A stretch of 64,000 nucleotides of DNA, from NCBI GenBank assembly GCA_947496355.1, contig CANMCO010000004.1, positions 186,001 to 250,000 on the forward strand, given 5' to 3'. This document shows, piece after piece, positions 18,333-26,463 of this stretch (position 1 is its first letter; each line of letters starts with the position of its first letter). The position numbers and the translations under genes were made by a program. A model generated the notes under the pieces. It was given only the letters and a program-made list of their open reading frames with translations, ran no database searches and was not told where the DNA came from. The DNA comes from an uncultured Aquimarina sp. (GTDB lineage: Bacteria; Bacteroidota; Bacteroidia; Flavobacteriales; Flavobacteriaceae).

Positions 18333-19310
18333 CTAAAATGCACTTGCCTTTAATTCTAATCCTGTTTTTTCTTCTAATCCAAACATCAAATTCATATTGT
18401 GAATCGCTTGCCCAGATGCTCCTTTGATTAAATTATCAATCACCGAAGTAATTAATAACATTCCGTTCTTTTTCGTGATATGAAGAATACACTTATTTGT
18501 ATTTACTACTTGTTTTAGGTGAATCTCATCGTCAGAAACTACTGTGAATTCTGAATCTGAATAAAATGAGGTATACAATTCTTTAGCCTCAGACTCGCTA
18601 CCTTCATATTTAGTATACATCGTAGCATAAATGCCTTTACTAAAATTCCCTCTATTAGGAATAAAAAAGAGAGGAACATCAAAATCAGTTTGCAACTGTT
18701 GAAGACTTTGCTCAATTTCTCCTAAATGTTGATGCGTAAATACCTTATAGCTGGAGAAATTATTATCTCTCCAACTAAAATGAGTAGTTTTACCTGGTAT
18801 TACTCCTGCTCCTGTACTTCCTGTTGTTGCATTTACATGAACCGTATCTCTTAGTTTTCCAGCTGAAGCTAACGGTAACAACCCCAATTGAATAGCTGTT
18901 GCAAAGCATCCAGGGTTTGCAATATTTTGTGCTGACTTAATGGTATCTTTTTGCAATTCTGGTAAACCATATATAAAGTCCCTATCCAAGAATTTTTGAT
19001 CCTCATTCAACCTGAAATCGTTACCTAAATCAATCACTTTCGTATTTTTTGAGAATGTATTAGTCTCCAGAAATGATCTTGACCTTCCATGACCTAAACA
19101 CAGGAACAGCACATCCACATGTGGATTTACGGCATCAGTAAACTCTAGGTTTATCTCCCCTATCAAATCCGGATGTTGTTTATGAATTGAAACACCTGCA
19201 TTTGTCGTGCTATAGACAAAATCCAACTCCACTTTTGGGTGATGTACTAACAATCTGAGCAATTCACCTGCGGTATATCCTGACCCCCCTATGATTCCTA
19301 CTTTTATCAT
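18333..19310 (-). CDS. argC: N-acetyl-gamma-glutamyl-phosphate reductase
   Basis: A 325-residue reductase. The N-terminal nucleotide-binding motif is GIIGGSGYTAGELLRLL. The catalytic cysteine is C135 in NIANPGCFATA, and a conserved HQHLGEIEQ follows at about 205-213. It reduces N-acylglutamyl phosphate to the semialdehyde. It overlaps argG by 4 bp. Confidence 0.95.
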   Translation of the reverse strand: MIKVGIIGGSGYTAGELLRLLVHHPKVELDFVYSTTNAGVSIHKQHPDLIGEINLEFTDAVNPHVDVLFLCLGHGRSRSFLETNTFSKNTKVIDLGNDFRLNEDQKFLDRDFIYGLPELQKDTIKSAQNIANPGCFATAIQLGLLPLASAGKLRDTVHVNATTGSTGAGVIPGKTTHFSWRDNNFSSYKVFTHQHLGEIEQSLQQLQTDFDVPLFFIPNRGNFSKGIYATMYTKYEGSESEAKELYTSFYSDSEFTVVSDDEIHLKQVVNTNKCILHITKKNGMLLITSVIDNLIKGASGQAIHNMNLMFGLEEKTGLELKASAF

Positions 19311-20497
19311 GACTCACTTGGGTTTACGTTGTGATAAATTTTGTTGGCATTACCGTAGATTTTAATGAAGCCTTTAGCGTCCTCGGACGTCCAGGAATTA
19401 TTCATCTCACCATATTGGCCAAAATCAGATTTCATCATATCAAAATCAGATTCGATTCCTTCTAACGAAAAGTGGTATGGTTTCAGTTTAACTTTTACGT
19501 CCCCGGTGACTGATTTCTGTGAATCCTGCATAAACACTTCGATATTTCTCATTACCGGATCTAGGTAATTTCCTTCGTGCAACAACATCCCGTACCAATT
19601 GGCCAACTGTTCTTTCCAGTATTGTTGCCATTTGGTTAATACATGTTTCTCTAGTAAATGATGTGCTTTAATAATAACCATTGGTGCAGCAGCTTCAAAA
19701 CCGACTCTACCTTTGATCCCAATAATAGTATCACCTACATGAATATCCCTTCCAATCGCAAAAGCACTTGCCAATTCCTCAAGTTTTTGAATATTTTTAA
19801 CCGGTGAGTCTTTAACCCCATCCAAACCAACTAATTCTCCTTTTACAAAATTTAGAATAACAATTTCCTCTACCTCTTTTTGTAGTTGACTTGGGTATGA
19901 AGTATCAGGTAAAGCACTATGCGAGGTTAAAGTTTCTTTTCCTCCAACGCTAGTTCCCCATATTCCTTTATTGATTGAATATTGGGCTTTTTCCCAACTA
20001 TAATAAACCCCGTGTTTTTCAAGATATTCCACCTCTGCTTGTCTGGAAAGTTTGAGATCTCTAATTGGTGTAATAATTTCTATTTCTGGAGCAAGCGTTT
20101 GAAAGATCATATCGAATCTGATCTGATCGTTTCCTGCACCTGTACTACCATGTGCAATGTTCTTCGCTCCTATTCTTTTTGCATAATTTATAACTTCGAT
20201 AGCCTGAAAAATTCTTTCAGCGCTTACAGAAAGTGGATATGTATTGTTTTTTAAAACATTACCAAAAATTAAGTACTTAATCGCTTTATAATAAAATTCT
20301 TCTAATATGGTTTTATTTATATGAGAAGTACTACCTAATTCATAAGCTCTTTTTTCTGTTTCTTCTAATTCTTTTTCCGAAAACCCTCCTGTGTTTACCA
20401 AAATAGTATGCACCTCTAGGTTTTGTTCGTGAATAAGGTATTTTACGCAATATGAGGTATCTAGACCTCCGCTATATGCCAATACTACTTTTTCCAT
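19307..20497 (-). CDS. argG: Argininosuccinate synthase
   Basis: A 396-residue protein with the P-loop LAYSGGLDTSYCV at residues 6-18, AHGSTGAGNDQIRFD, and the C-terminal SEGIESDFDMMKSDFGQYGE region. It condenses citrulline and aspartate with ATP. It overlaps the GNAT gene by 13 bp and argC by 4 bp, so it is the second gene of the operon. Confidence 0.95.
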   Translation of the reverse strand: MEKVVLAYSGGLDTSYCVKYLIHEQNLEVHTILVNTGGFSEKELEETEKRAYELGSTSHINKTILEEFYYKAIKYLIFGNVLKNNTYPLSVSAERIFQAIEVINYAKRIGAKNIAHGSTGAGNDQIRFDMIFQTLAPEIEIITPIRDLKLSRQAEVEYLEKHGVYYSWEKAQYSINKGIWGTSVGGKETLTSHSALPDTSYPSQLQKEVEEIVILNFVKGELVGLDGVKDSPVKNIQKLEELASAFAIGRDIHVGDTIIGIKGRVGFEAAAPMVIIKAHHLLEKHVLTKWQQYWKEQLANWYGMLLHEGNYLDPVMRNIEVFMQDSQKSVTGDVKVKLKPYHFSLEGIESDFDMMKSDFGQYGEMNNSWTSEDAKGFIKIYGNANKIYHNVNPSES

Positions 20498-21126
20498 AAT
20501 AATAATTGTTTATTACTTGCAAGCATTGTTTGCTTGATGCTTTTTAATCTTTTTAATACTCTTTTATTGAACCATTTTCTCTTTTTTTGAACCTTTTTTG
20601 TTGGGTCATATAACATCCCAGTGCAAAGACACATTTTATGTTCTTTGGCTGTCAGAATATCGAAATTCGTACAGGTTCTACAACCCGCCCAAAACTTTGG
20701 ATCATTTGTAAGCTCAGAAAAAGTAACCGGTTTATACCCCAAATCTGAATTGATTTTCATTACAGCCAATCCTGTTGTAATACCAAATACTTTTGAAGTA
20801 GGGTATTTTTTTAAAGAATGGTTAAACGTAAATTCTTTGATTTTTTTTGCCAAACCTTTATTCCTGAAATCAGGATGTACAATTAATCCGGAATGTGCAA
20901 CGTATTTTTCATGCCCCCAAACTTCTATATAACAAAAGCCTGCAAACTGATTACCCGATAAGGCTATGATTGCATTCCCGTTTTGAATCTTTGTTCTTAT
21001 ATAATCTGGTGAACGTTTGGCAATACCTGTACCTCTTACCTTTGCAGAATCCGATATTACATCGCATATTTCATCTGCATAATGATAATGGTCTTGATTG
21101 GCTATATGTATTACTATCTGTTCCAT
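20485..21126 (-). CDS. GNAT acetyltransferase, likely N-acylglutamate synthase
   Basis: A 213-residue GNAT-fold protein. The acetyl-CoA-binding region reads HPDFRNKGLAKKIKEF at about 90-105. The substrate side carries VRGTGIAKRSPDYIRTKI, and the C-terminal part is cysteine-rich (CRTCTNFD, CLCTGM). It is the first gene of the operon and overlaps argG. No argA or argJ is present in the operon, so this protein probably supplies the acylation of glutamate. That is inferred from context, as the sequence is far from canonical ArgA. Confidence 0.8.
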   Translation of the reverse strand: MEQIVIHIANQDHYHYADEICDVISDSAKVRGTGIAKRSPDYIRTKIQNGNAIIALSGNQFAGFCYIEVWGHEKYVAHSGLIVHPDFRNKGLAKKIKEFTFNHSLKKYPTSKVFGITTGLAVMKINSDLGYKPVTFSELTNDPKFWAGCRTCTNFDILTAKEHKMCLCTGMLYDPTKKVQKKRKWFNKRVLKRLKSIKQTMLASNKQLLLWKK

Positions 21127-21610
21127 AAACGAACTACGTTTATCAAAAAAATCTTGATGTTTAAAATTATAGGAATAGATTCCAGGTAAGGTTCGAGTAT
21201 GATCAAATGAATATTCAAAGAATACAGAAATTGTATCTGATCAAATATTATTTACTAACATCGAAAATGGAATATGTCTCTAGGGGAAGTAGGACGCACC
21301 TACTTCAAAAAAAAGTTAGACCCCCAAGGGGCGGCGAATACGGCGTACTGGTATTGTAGTATTGAATAATTTGTTCAAGGATTGAACATTAACTTCCGAA
21401 TAAATAATTTTTGCCGTTTTCATAATAGTAACTCTAAATCGTCGGCCGTAGCCCCTTTCGTTAACTAGATAGTACAATATTACATAAAAACTAAATACGG
21501 TTTGTAAGATGAAGCATAAAGTTTTGTAAAAATGTGATTTCCATAAAATAATGGCCTAAGATTTAAAATATTTATAAATAAATACTCAAAAAACGTATTT
21601 AAAAATTAAT
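21127..21610. other. Intergenic region between the arginine operon and the alginate locus
   Basis: No convincing gene was found. The part nearest 21127 must hold the promoter of the arginine operon, but no clear TAnnTTTG box is visible there. The middle (about 21285-21460) is richer in GC than its surroundings, with a perfect palindrome and motifs such as CCCCCAAGGGG, and could be degenerate mobile or repeat DNA. The rest is AT-rich. Confidence 0.4.
21286..21306. repeat. Perfect inverted repeat upstream of the arginine operon
   Basis: GAAGTAGG-ACGCA-CCTACTTC gives 8-bp arms with a 5-nt loop, then A8 on the plus strand. The run of A rather than T on that side argues against a plus-strand terminator, and the minus strand has no T run after it. 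It could be an operator or the end of a repeat element. Confidence 0.5.
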
Positions 21611-21642
21611 AAAAAGCAGGAAGTCGTGACTTCCTGCTTTTT
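21611..21642. terminator. Bidirectional intrinsic terminator
   Basis: Perfect 15-bp arms, AAAAAGCAGGAAGTC and its complement, surround two central bases. The A/T ends allow termination in both directions. It lies 36 bp downstream of the minus-strand PL7 lyase gene. Confidence 0.85.
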
Positions 21643-21677
21643 ACATTCTTTAAGACAATTCTAAATAATTTGTTTTA

Positions 21678-22985
21678 TCAATGTGTAATACTGAGATTTT
21701 TTACTCTTACTATGCCATGAGAACCCGTATAAGAGGCACCTTTTACTGACTGTAAATAATTACCGACTTTAAAATAGTTGCCTTCTGTACTCGTATCCAT
21801 TTCTTGATCGAATATTCGATTACCTCCTTCAAAAAGTTCAACTAAACCATCATTGTATACTAGTTTAAAAGTGTAACTAGTATCTAATTTATAAGTACCA
21901 CTTAGAATCCTACTTCCACCAAGAACTTCTTCAGTAATATATCCACTAATTTTAATTCTTACATTTCCAGAAGATTGATCTGGATCACCAATGAACTGTA
22001 CCCTAATTACATCATCCACGGTACTAGAAGGTCCATGAATTTGTCCAAAACACAATACACCATCTTTACCACTCTTACTTTTTGGCAATTGATCTACTCT
22101 CACTGTCCAGGTCATGGTGTTGTTACCATTTTTAGCATCCCAATTTGCAAGACCACCATTTTTCAACTCTCTTAATTCTACTCTTGGGTTTTGAGAATTT
22201 GCAGACCCTCCTAGCCCTCTATAGCATTTAAAATATGTCCATTCTCCATCTGTATAGAAATAGTTAGGATCTTCATACGAACTAAATGATTCGCCTGTAG
22301 TATCTAATACATCATCGCGATATGTTGCTGATGAACCAGGATTACCTGTAAAACCATTTAGTTTCCAAGTACTAGAAGTAAGCCCTAAGACATCTCCTGG
22401 GGAATTCCCACCTGGTGGCGGAGGTGGTGTAGTACCTGATGAGTGTATTTGTGTTTCTGTAATACTATTCCAAGCGTTACTAGAGTTACCAAAACAAGAT
22501 ATTCTAACATATCTTGCACTTACTTCATTAAAAGTATATGTTTCTAAATTTTTAGTATTACCACTACTTCCGGTTCTTTTGGCATCATAAACTGTACTTA
22601 GGCTAGAGGTAGAATTACCTACTCTAATTTTAAAATATGCCTTTCTTTGATTTCCTTTATACCAAGCAATTTTAAGACTAGATATTGTTTTCACAGAACC
22701 TAGATCGTAAGTAATATACTTTCCCGAATATCCTTTTGAAGACCATCTTGTGCTTAAATTACCATCTAAAGTATTAGCCGGCACATTACCATCATCACCA
22801 TTTGCCGAAACACTAATTGGTCTAATGGCAACTTTGGTTGTAGCATCTTCGTTTATTAGTTGCGAAGTTGCATTATCGAATTCTTCAGTCTCGCAAGAAA
22901 CAAAAACTAAAAGAGTAGATAATAAAATTGATTTAGCGAATTGGAAGGAAATACCTTTTTTCCAATGCATTGAATAATTTATCAT
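21678..22985 (-). CDS. Lipoprotein alginate lyase: CBM32 plus PL7
   Basis: 435 residues. A lipoprotein signal ends at C31 (LLVFVSC). A discoidin/F5-8 type C (CBM32) carbohydrate-binding domain spans about 55-181. A proline/glycine linker (182-198) follows, then a PL7 lyase domain from about 199 to the end. All three PL7 motifs are present: RVELREL (268-274), QIH (315-317) and YFKVGNYLQ (404-412). It is probably an outer-membrane-anchored endolyase that attacks polymeric alginate. It is transcribed away from the rest of the locus, with two FadR-type palindromes just upstream. A start five codons later is possible. Confidence 0.92.
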   Translation of the reverse strand: MINYSMHWKKGISFQFAKSILLSTLLVFVSCETEEFDNATSQLINEDATTKVAIRPISVSANGDDGNVPANTLDGNLSTRWSSKGYSGKYITYDLGSVKTISSLKIAWYKGNQRKAYFKIRVGNSTSSLSTVYDAKRTGSSGNTKNLETYTFNEVSARYVRISCFGNSSNAWNSITETQIHSSGTTPPPPPGGNSPGDVLGLTSSTWKLNGFTGNPGSSATYRDDVLDTTGESFSSYEDPNYFYTDGEWTYFKCYRGLGGSANSQNPRVELRELKNGGLANWDAKNGNNTMTWTVRVDQLPKSKSGKDGVLCFGQIHGPSSTVDDVIRVQFIGDPDQSSGNVRIKISGYITEEVLGGSRILSGTYKLDTSYTFKLVYNDGLVELFEGGNRIFDQEMDTSTEGNYFKVGNYLQSVKGASYTGSHGIVRVKNLSITH

Positions 22986-23026
22986 AATATTAATTTTAGA
23001 ACGTTAGTATAAGTTTGTGTGTTATA

Positions 23027-23061
23027 TTTTGGTTTACCAATAATTAAATTGGTCAACCAAT
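23027..23061. promoter_or_regulatory. Two FadR-type operator palindromes before the PL7 gene
   Basis: TTTGGTTTACCAA (from 23027) and ATTGGTCAACCAAT (23048-23061) are spaced two helical turns apart, 40-75 bp upstream of the lyase start at 22985. The same motif recurs at four other promoters of the locus. They are probably bound by one or both FadR-type regulators encoded nearby. Confidence 0.75.
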
Positions 23062-23228
23062 TTTTGGCAATAATAATGATTTTATTACACAACTCAAACG
23101 TTTTCGTAAAAAAATTACACAATAACTACTAAATAATCAATTTGTTAACACAAAAAATAAGAAATTCTTATTACCAAATTTCATGTCTAAAAATTTCTTA
23201 ATTTCCTTCTGAATAACGTCAGAAATAA

Positions 23229-23257
23229 TATTTTTGATTAACTTAGATGGTTAACCA
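23229..23257 (+). promoter_or_regulatory. Promoter -7 box and operator of the first FadR-type gene
   Basis: A TATTTTTG box (23229-23236) is followed by the palindrome TGGTTAACCA (23248-23257), which ends 12 bp before the ATG at 23270. The position just after the promoter suggests autorepression. Confidence 0.6.
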
Positions 23258-23269
23258 ATTACAGTTATT

Positions 23270-23983
23270 ATGAAATTGAATTCAATAGAAGAGATTGAAA
23301 ATTCAAATACAGATAAAGAAAATACCGAAGAAATCATCATTTCCAAGATTAGACAGTTAATTGTAGCTAAGCATTTGGAGCCAGGAGACAGACTACCTGC
23401 AGAGAGGAACCTTGCTGAGAAGTTTGGTGTTAGCCGAAATCAACTTCGTCAGGCCATTCAAAAATTAGAATTCTACGGTTTAGTAAAAAAATATCCTCAA
23501 AGTGGTACTCGTATTGCAAATATTGGAGTTACAGCATTAAACGGGATGATGTCTGATATCCTAGAATTACAAAAGCCAGATTTTACATCATTAGTTGAAA
23601 CAAGAATAATTATTGAAACTAACGCGGTGCGATTAGCCGCAACAAGAAGAACTGATGATCAGATCGATCAGATACAAAAGGCGCATGATGCTTACAGTGA
23701 AAAAGCTATAAAGGGTCTGGAAGCAGTAGAAGAAGATTTAATGTTTCATCTCAAATTAGCTGAAGCGAGCAATAATAGCGTCATTAATTCATTAATGCTG
23801 GTAATCACTCCTGAAATTATTAGTCATTTTGTAAGTAATAAGGTATGTAATAAAGAAGATAACTACCTATTAATAAAAGAACATCAGGCCATCCTGGATG
23901 CGATTATAGAAAAGGACGCAGACAAAGCAGTCGCAAGCCTAGATAACCACTTCAAAGAACTGCACAAATATTGTAATCGTTAG
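23270..23983 (+). CDS. FadR/GntR-family transcriptional regulator (FCD type)
   Basis: A 237-residue protein. The winged helix-turn-helix spans about 22-92 (LEPGDRLPAERNLAEKFGVSRNQLRQAIQKLEFYGLV). The FCD effector domain spans about 100-230 and has the metal/ligand positions D-x-x-x-H in DLMFHLKLAE and later His residues. It is a close paralogue of the gene at 36424 across the whole length. It is placed between two divergent lyase units, each with its own TTGGTTnACCAA palindromes, so it likely represses alginate genes until an uronate intermediate binds. Confidence 0.9.
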   Translation: MKLNSIEEIENSNTDKENTEEIIISKIRQLIVAKHLEPGDRLPAERNLAEKFGVSRNQLRQAIQKLEFYGLVKKYPQSGTRIANIGVTALNGMMSDILELQKPDFTSLVETRIIIETNAVRLAATRRTDDQIDQIQKAHDAYSEKAIKGLEAVEEDLMFHLKLAEASNNSVINSLMLVITPEIISHFVSNKVCNKEDNYLLIKEHQAILDAIIEKDADKAVASLDNHFKELHKYCNR

Positions 23984-24063
23984 CAAAGACATATCAAAGC
24001 ATAAAAAAACATGATGAAATTCTATTTTTTTATGAAATAAATTTAAAAAATCGTAATACTTCC

Positions 24064-24117
24064 TTTGATTATTGATTTATATCCTTATTTTTGGTTTACC
24101 AAATTGGTTAACCAAAA
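24064..24117 (+). promoter_or_regulatory. Promoter with two overlapping operators before the PL6 gene
   Basis: TTTG (24064-24067) and TATTTTTG (24086-24093) are separated by 18 bp, as in Bacteroidota promoters. The palindromes TTTGGTTTACCAAA (24090-24103) and TTGGTTAACCAA (24104-24115) start inside the -7 box. Binding there would block RNA polymerase. Confidence 0.7.
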
Positions 24118-24124
24118 ATGATTC

Positions 24125-26461
24125 ATGAAAGCAAAAGCACTTTATTACATTCTTATTTGTGTATCTCTATACTCTTGCAATAACACTGTCGAGAAAAAAA
24201 CCGTTAAGACAATTGAGTCAGTCGATGCCTTTAATCAAGCGGTACAAAATTCAAAACCAGGGGATTCTATAATATTAGCACAGGGCATTTGGAAAGACGC
24301 TGAATTATTGTTTGAGGCTAAAGGAACCAAAGACCAGCCTATTACCTTAACCGTAGAAGAAAAAGGAAAAACTACCTTAGAGGGGGCTTCTTACTTACGT
24401 ATAGCAGGCGAACATTTAATAGTAAGTGGTTTGGTGTTTAAAAATGGTTTTACCCCTACCTCTGAAGTTATTTCTTTCAAGAAAGATAAAAATAATTTTG
24501 CTTCAAATTGTCGCTTAACCGAGTGTGTAATTGACAATTATAGTAATCCCGAACGTAGAGAACAAGATTATTGGATAGGCATTTATGGAAGAAATAATCG
24601 TATTGATCACAACCATATTGAAGGAAAAAGTAATCTGGGTGTTACTATGGCCGTTCGATTAAATTCTGAGTACTTCAAAGAAAATCATCATCAGATCGAT
24701 CATAACTATTTTGGCCCAAGACATACTTTGGGATCAAACGGAGGAGAAACACTACGGATAGGAACTAGTCATCATTCTTTAAGCAATTCTAATACAATTG
24801 TCGAATATAATTATTTCGACCGCTGTGGTGGTGAACTAGAAATAATCTCAAATAAATCATGCCAAAATACATTTCGGAATAATGTGTTTTATGAGTGCAG
24901 GGGGACATTGACCATGCGTCACGGTAATGAAACCAATGTAAACAACAATGTGTTTATAGGTAATGGAGTGCCTAGTACAGGTGGTATTCGAGTTATCAAT
25001 GGAAAACAGACTGTAGAAAACAACTACGCTATTGGGCTTACTGGATATCGTTTTGGCGGAGCATTAGTCGTTATGAACGGGGTTCCTAATTCGCCTCTTA
25101 ATCGTTATTTTCAAGTATCTGATGCAAAAATTAAGAATAATACATTTATCGATTGTGATTATATACAGTTATGTGCCGGTAGCGATGCTGAAAGAAGTGC
25201 AACTCCTGTAAATTCTGTAATGCAAAACAATATCTTTTATAATGAAAATAAGGATAATTCTTTTACTGTTTATGATGATATTAGTGGAATACATTTTAGT
25301 AACAACATTATAAGTCCAAATACAATTCCCATTACCGATATTGGGTTTTCTGCCAAGAAACTGAACTTCAAAAAAGGTGCTAATGGGCTACTGATTCCAA
25401 ATGAAGTTACTGAAAATATTGGCGCTCTAATTAAAGGAGATATTCCTACAAAAGAATCTACGGGAGCTTCATGGTACACTAAAAAAGATAAAATTGTCAA
25501 TTTCAACTCTGGAAGAACAATACAAATAGCACCCGGAATTAGTACTTTATTCAATGCCGTAACAAATTCGGCTCCAGGAGACATTATTGAATTAACTTCT
25601 TCTTATGGATATTTAGTGACTAAAACCATAAACATAAACCATCCCATTACGATTAAATCATTTGCAGAAAAATCTACAATTACTTTCGAAAAGAAATCCC
25701 TTTTTGATATTCAGAACGGAGGAAGTTTACAACTTAAAGGGTTAATTTTTGACGGAAAAGAAGCACCTGACTATTCTGGAAATGCGGTTATCAGAACCAG
25801 TAAATATTCAATGAATAAAAACTACAAATTACTTATTGATAATTGTGATTTCAAAAACCTAGACATTAATCATTCATATGATGTAGTGAAAGTATTTAAA
25901 AATACTATGGCAGATATAATTCGCATAGAAAATTCAACTTTCAAAAACATATCAGGTAACGTGCTTTCATTAGATAAAGAAATTGGAGAAAATGGAATTT
26001 TTAATGCTGAATTCGTAACCTTGAGAAACAACATTTTTTCAGATATCCAAGGAGCATTATTAAACTTAGTTCGAGATGGTCGTGATGAAAGTACATTTGG
26101 ACCATTCTTAACCTTTGATCACAATGTCGTTTATAATGTAGGTCATGGAAAAAGAAATAAAAATAAAAAGGCTATTTCCTTGATTGGAGTACAAAATGCA
26201 GTAATCAAGAATAGTATTTTCTATAATAGTATGGGGATTCAAATGCATCTGGTAGTAGGAGGGCCAATAGCCAAAATACACAACATGAATTTCTTTGGGT
26301 CAGAAAAGACAATAGTAACTGGGGATCAAAAACATGAGATAAAGAATATTTGGTCTTTAGATCCTAAATTTAAAAATAAAAGCACATATCAACTTAGATC
26401 CGATTCTCCAATGAATGGAAAAGGAGATGATGATCTAAACTTAGGAGTAATTACTGAATAA
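24125..26461 (+). CDS. PL6 alginate lyase, two beta-helix domains, lipoprotein
   Basis: 778 residues with a lipoprotein signal ending at C18 (SLYSC). The N-terminal beta-helix (about 30-400) is the chondroitinase B-like PL6 catalytic domain. K244 (ISNKS) and R265 (MRHG) are 21 residues apart, as in the catalytic Lys/Arg pair of the two-domain PL6 lyase AlyGC. A second beta-helix spans about 450-775. It likely degrades poly-G or mixed alginate in the periplasm or at the outer membrane. It is the first gene of a unit with the PL17 gene (2-bp gap) and kdgF. Confidence 0.92.
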   Translation: MKAKALYYILICVSLYSCNNTVEKKTVKTIESVDAFNQAVQNSKPGDSIILAQGIWKDAELLFEAKGTKDQPITLTVEEKGKTTLEGASYLRIAGEHLIVSGLVFKNGFTPTSEVISFKKDKNNFASNCRLTECVIDNYSNPERREQDYWIGIYGRNNRIDHNHIEGKSNLGVTMAVRLNSEYFKENHHQIDHNYFGPRHTLGSNGGETLRIGTSHHSLSNSNTIVEYNYFDRCGGELEIISNKSCQNTFRNNVFYECRGTLTMRHGNETNVNNNVFIGNGVPSTGGIRVINGKQTVENNYAIGLTGYRFGGALVVMNGVPNSPLNRYFQVSDAKIKNNTFIDCDYIQLCAGSDAERSATPVNSVMQNNIFYNENKDNSFTVYDDISGIHFSNNIISPNTIPITDIGFSAKKLNFKKGANGLLIPNEVTENIGALIKGDIPTKESTGASWYTKKDKIVNFNSGRTIQIAPGISTLFNAVTNSAPGDIIELTSSYGYLVTKTININHPITIKSFAEKSTITFEKKSLFDIQNGGSLQLKGLIFDGKEAPDYSGNAVIRTSKYSMNKNYKLLIDNCDFKNLDINHSYDVVKVFKNTMADIIRIENSTFKNISGNVLSLDKEIGENGIFNAEFVTLRNNIFSDIQGALLNLVRDGRDESTFGPFLTFDHNVVYNVGHGKRNKNKKAISLIGVQNAVIKNSIFYNSMGIQMHLVVGGPIAKIHNMNFFGSEKTIVTGDQKHEIKNIWSLDPKFKNKSTYQLRSDSPMNGKGDDDLNLGVITE

Positions 26462-26463
26462 TT

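Noticed and set aside
24816..25584. Antisense frames inside the PL6, symporter and SusC genes
   Set aside because: They have no homology-like motifs or promoters and are shadows of the real genes.
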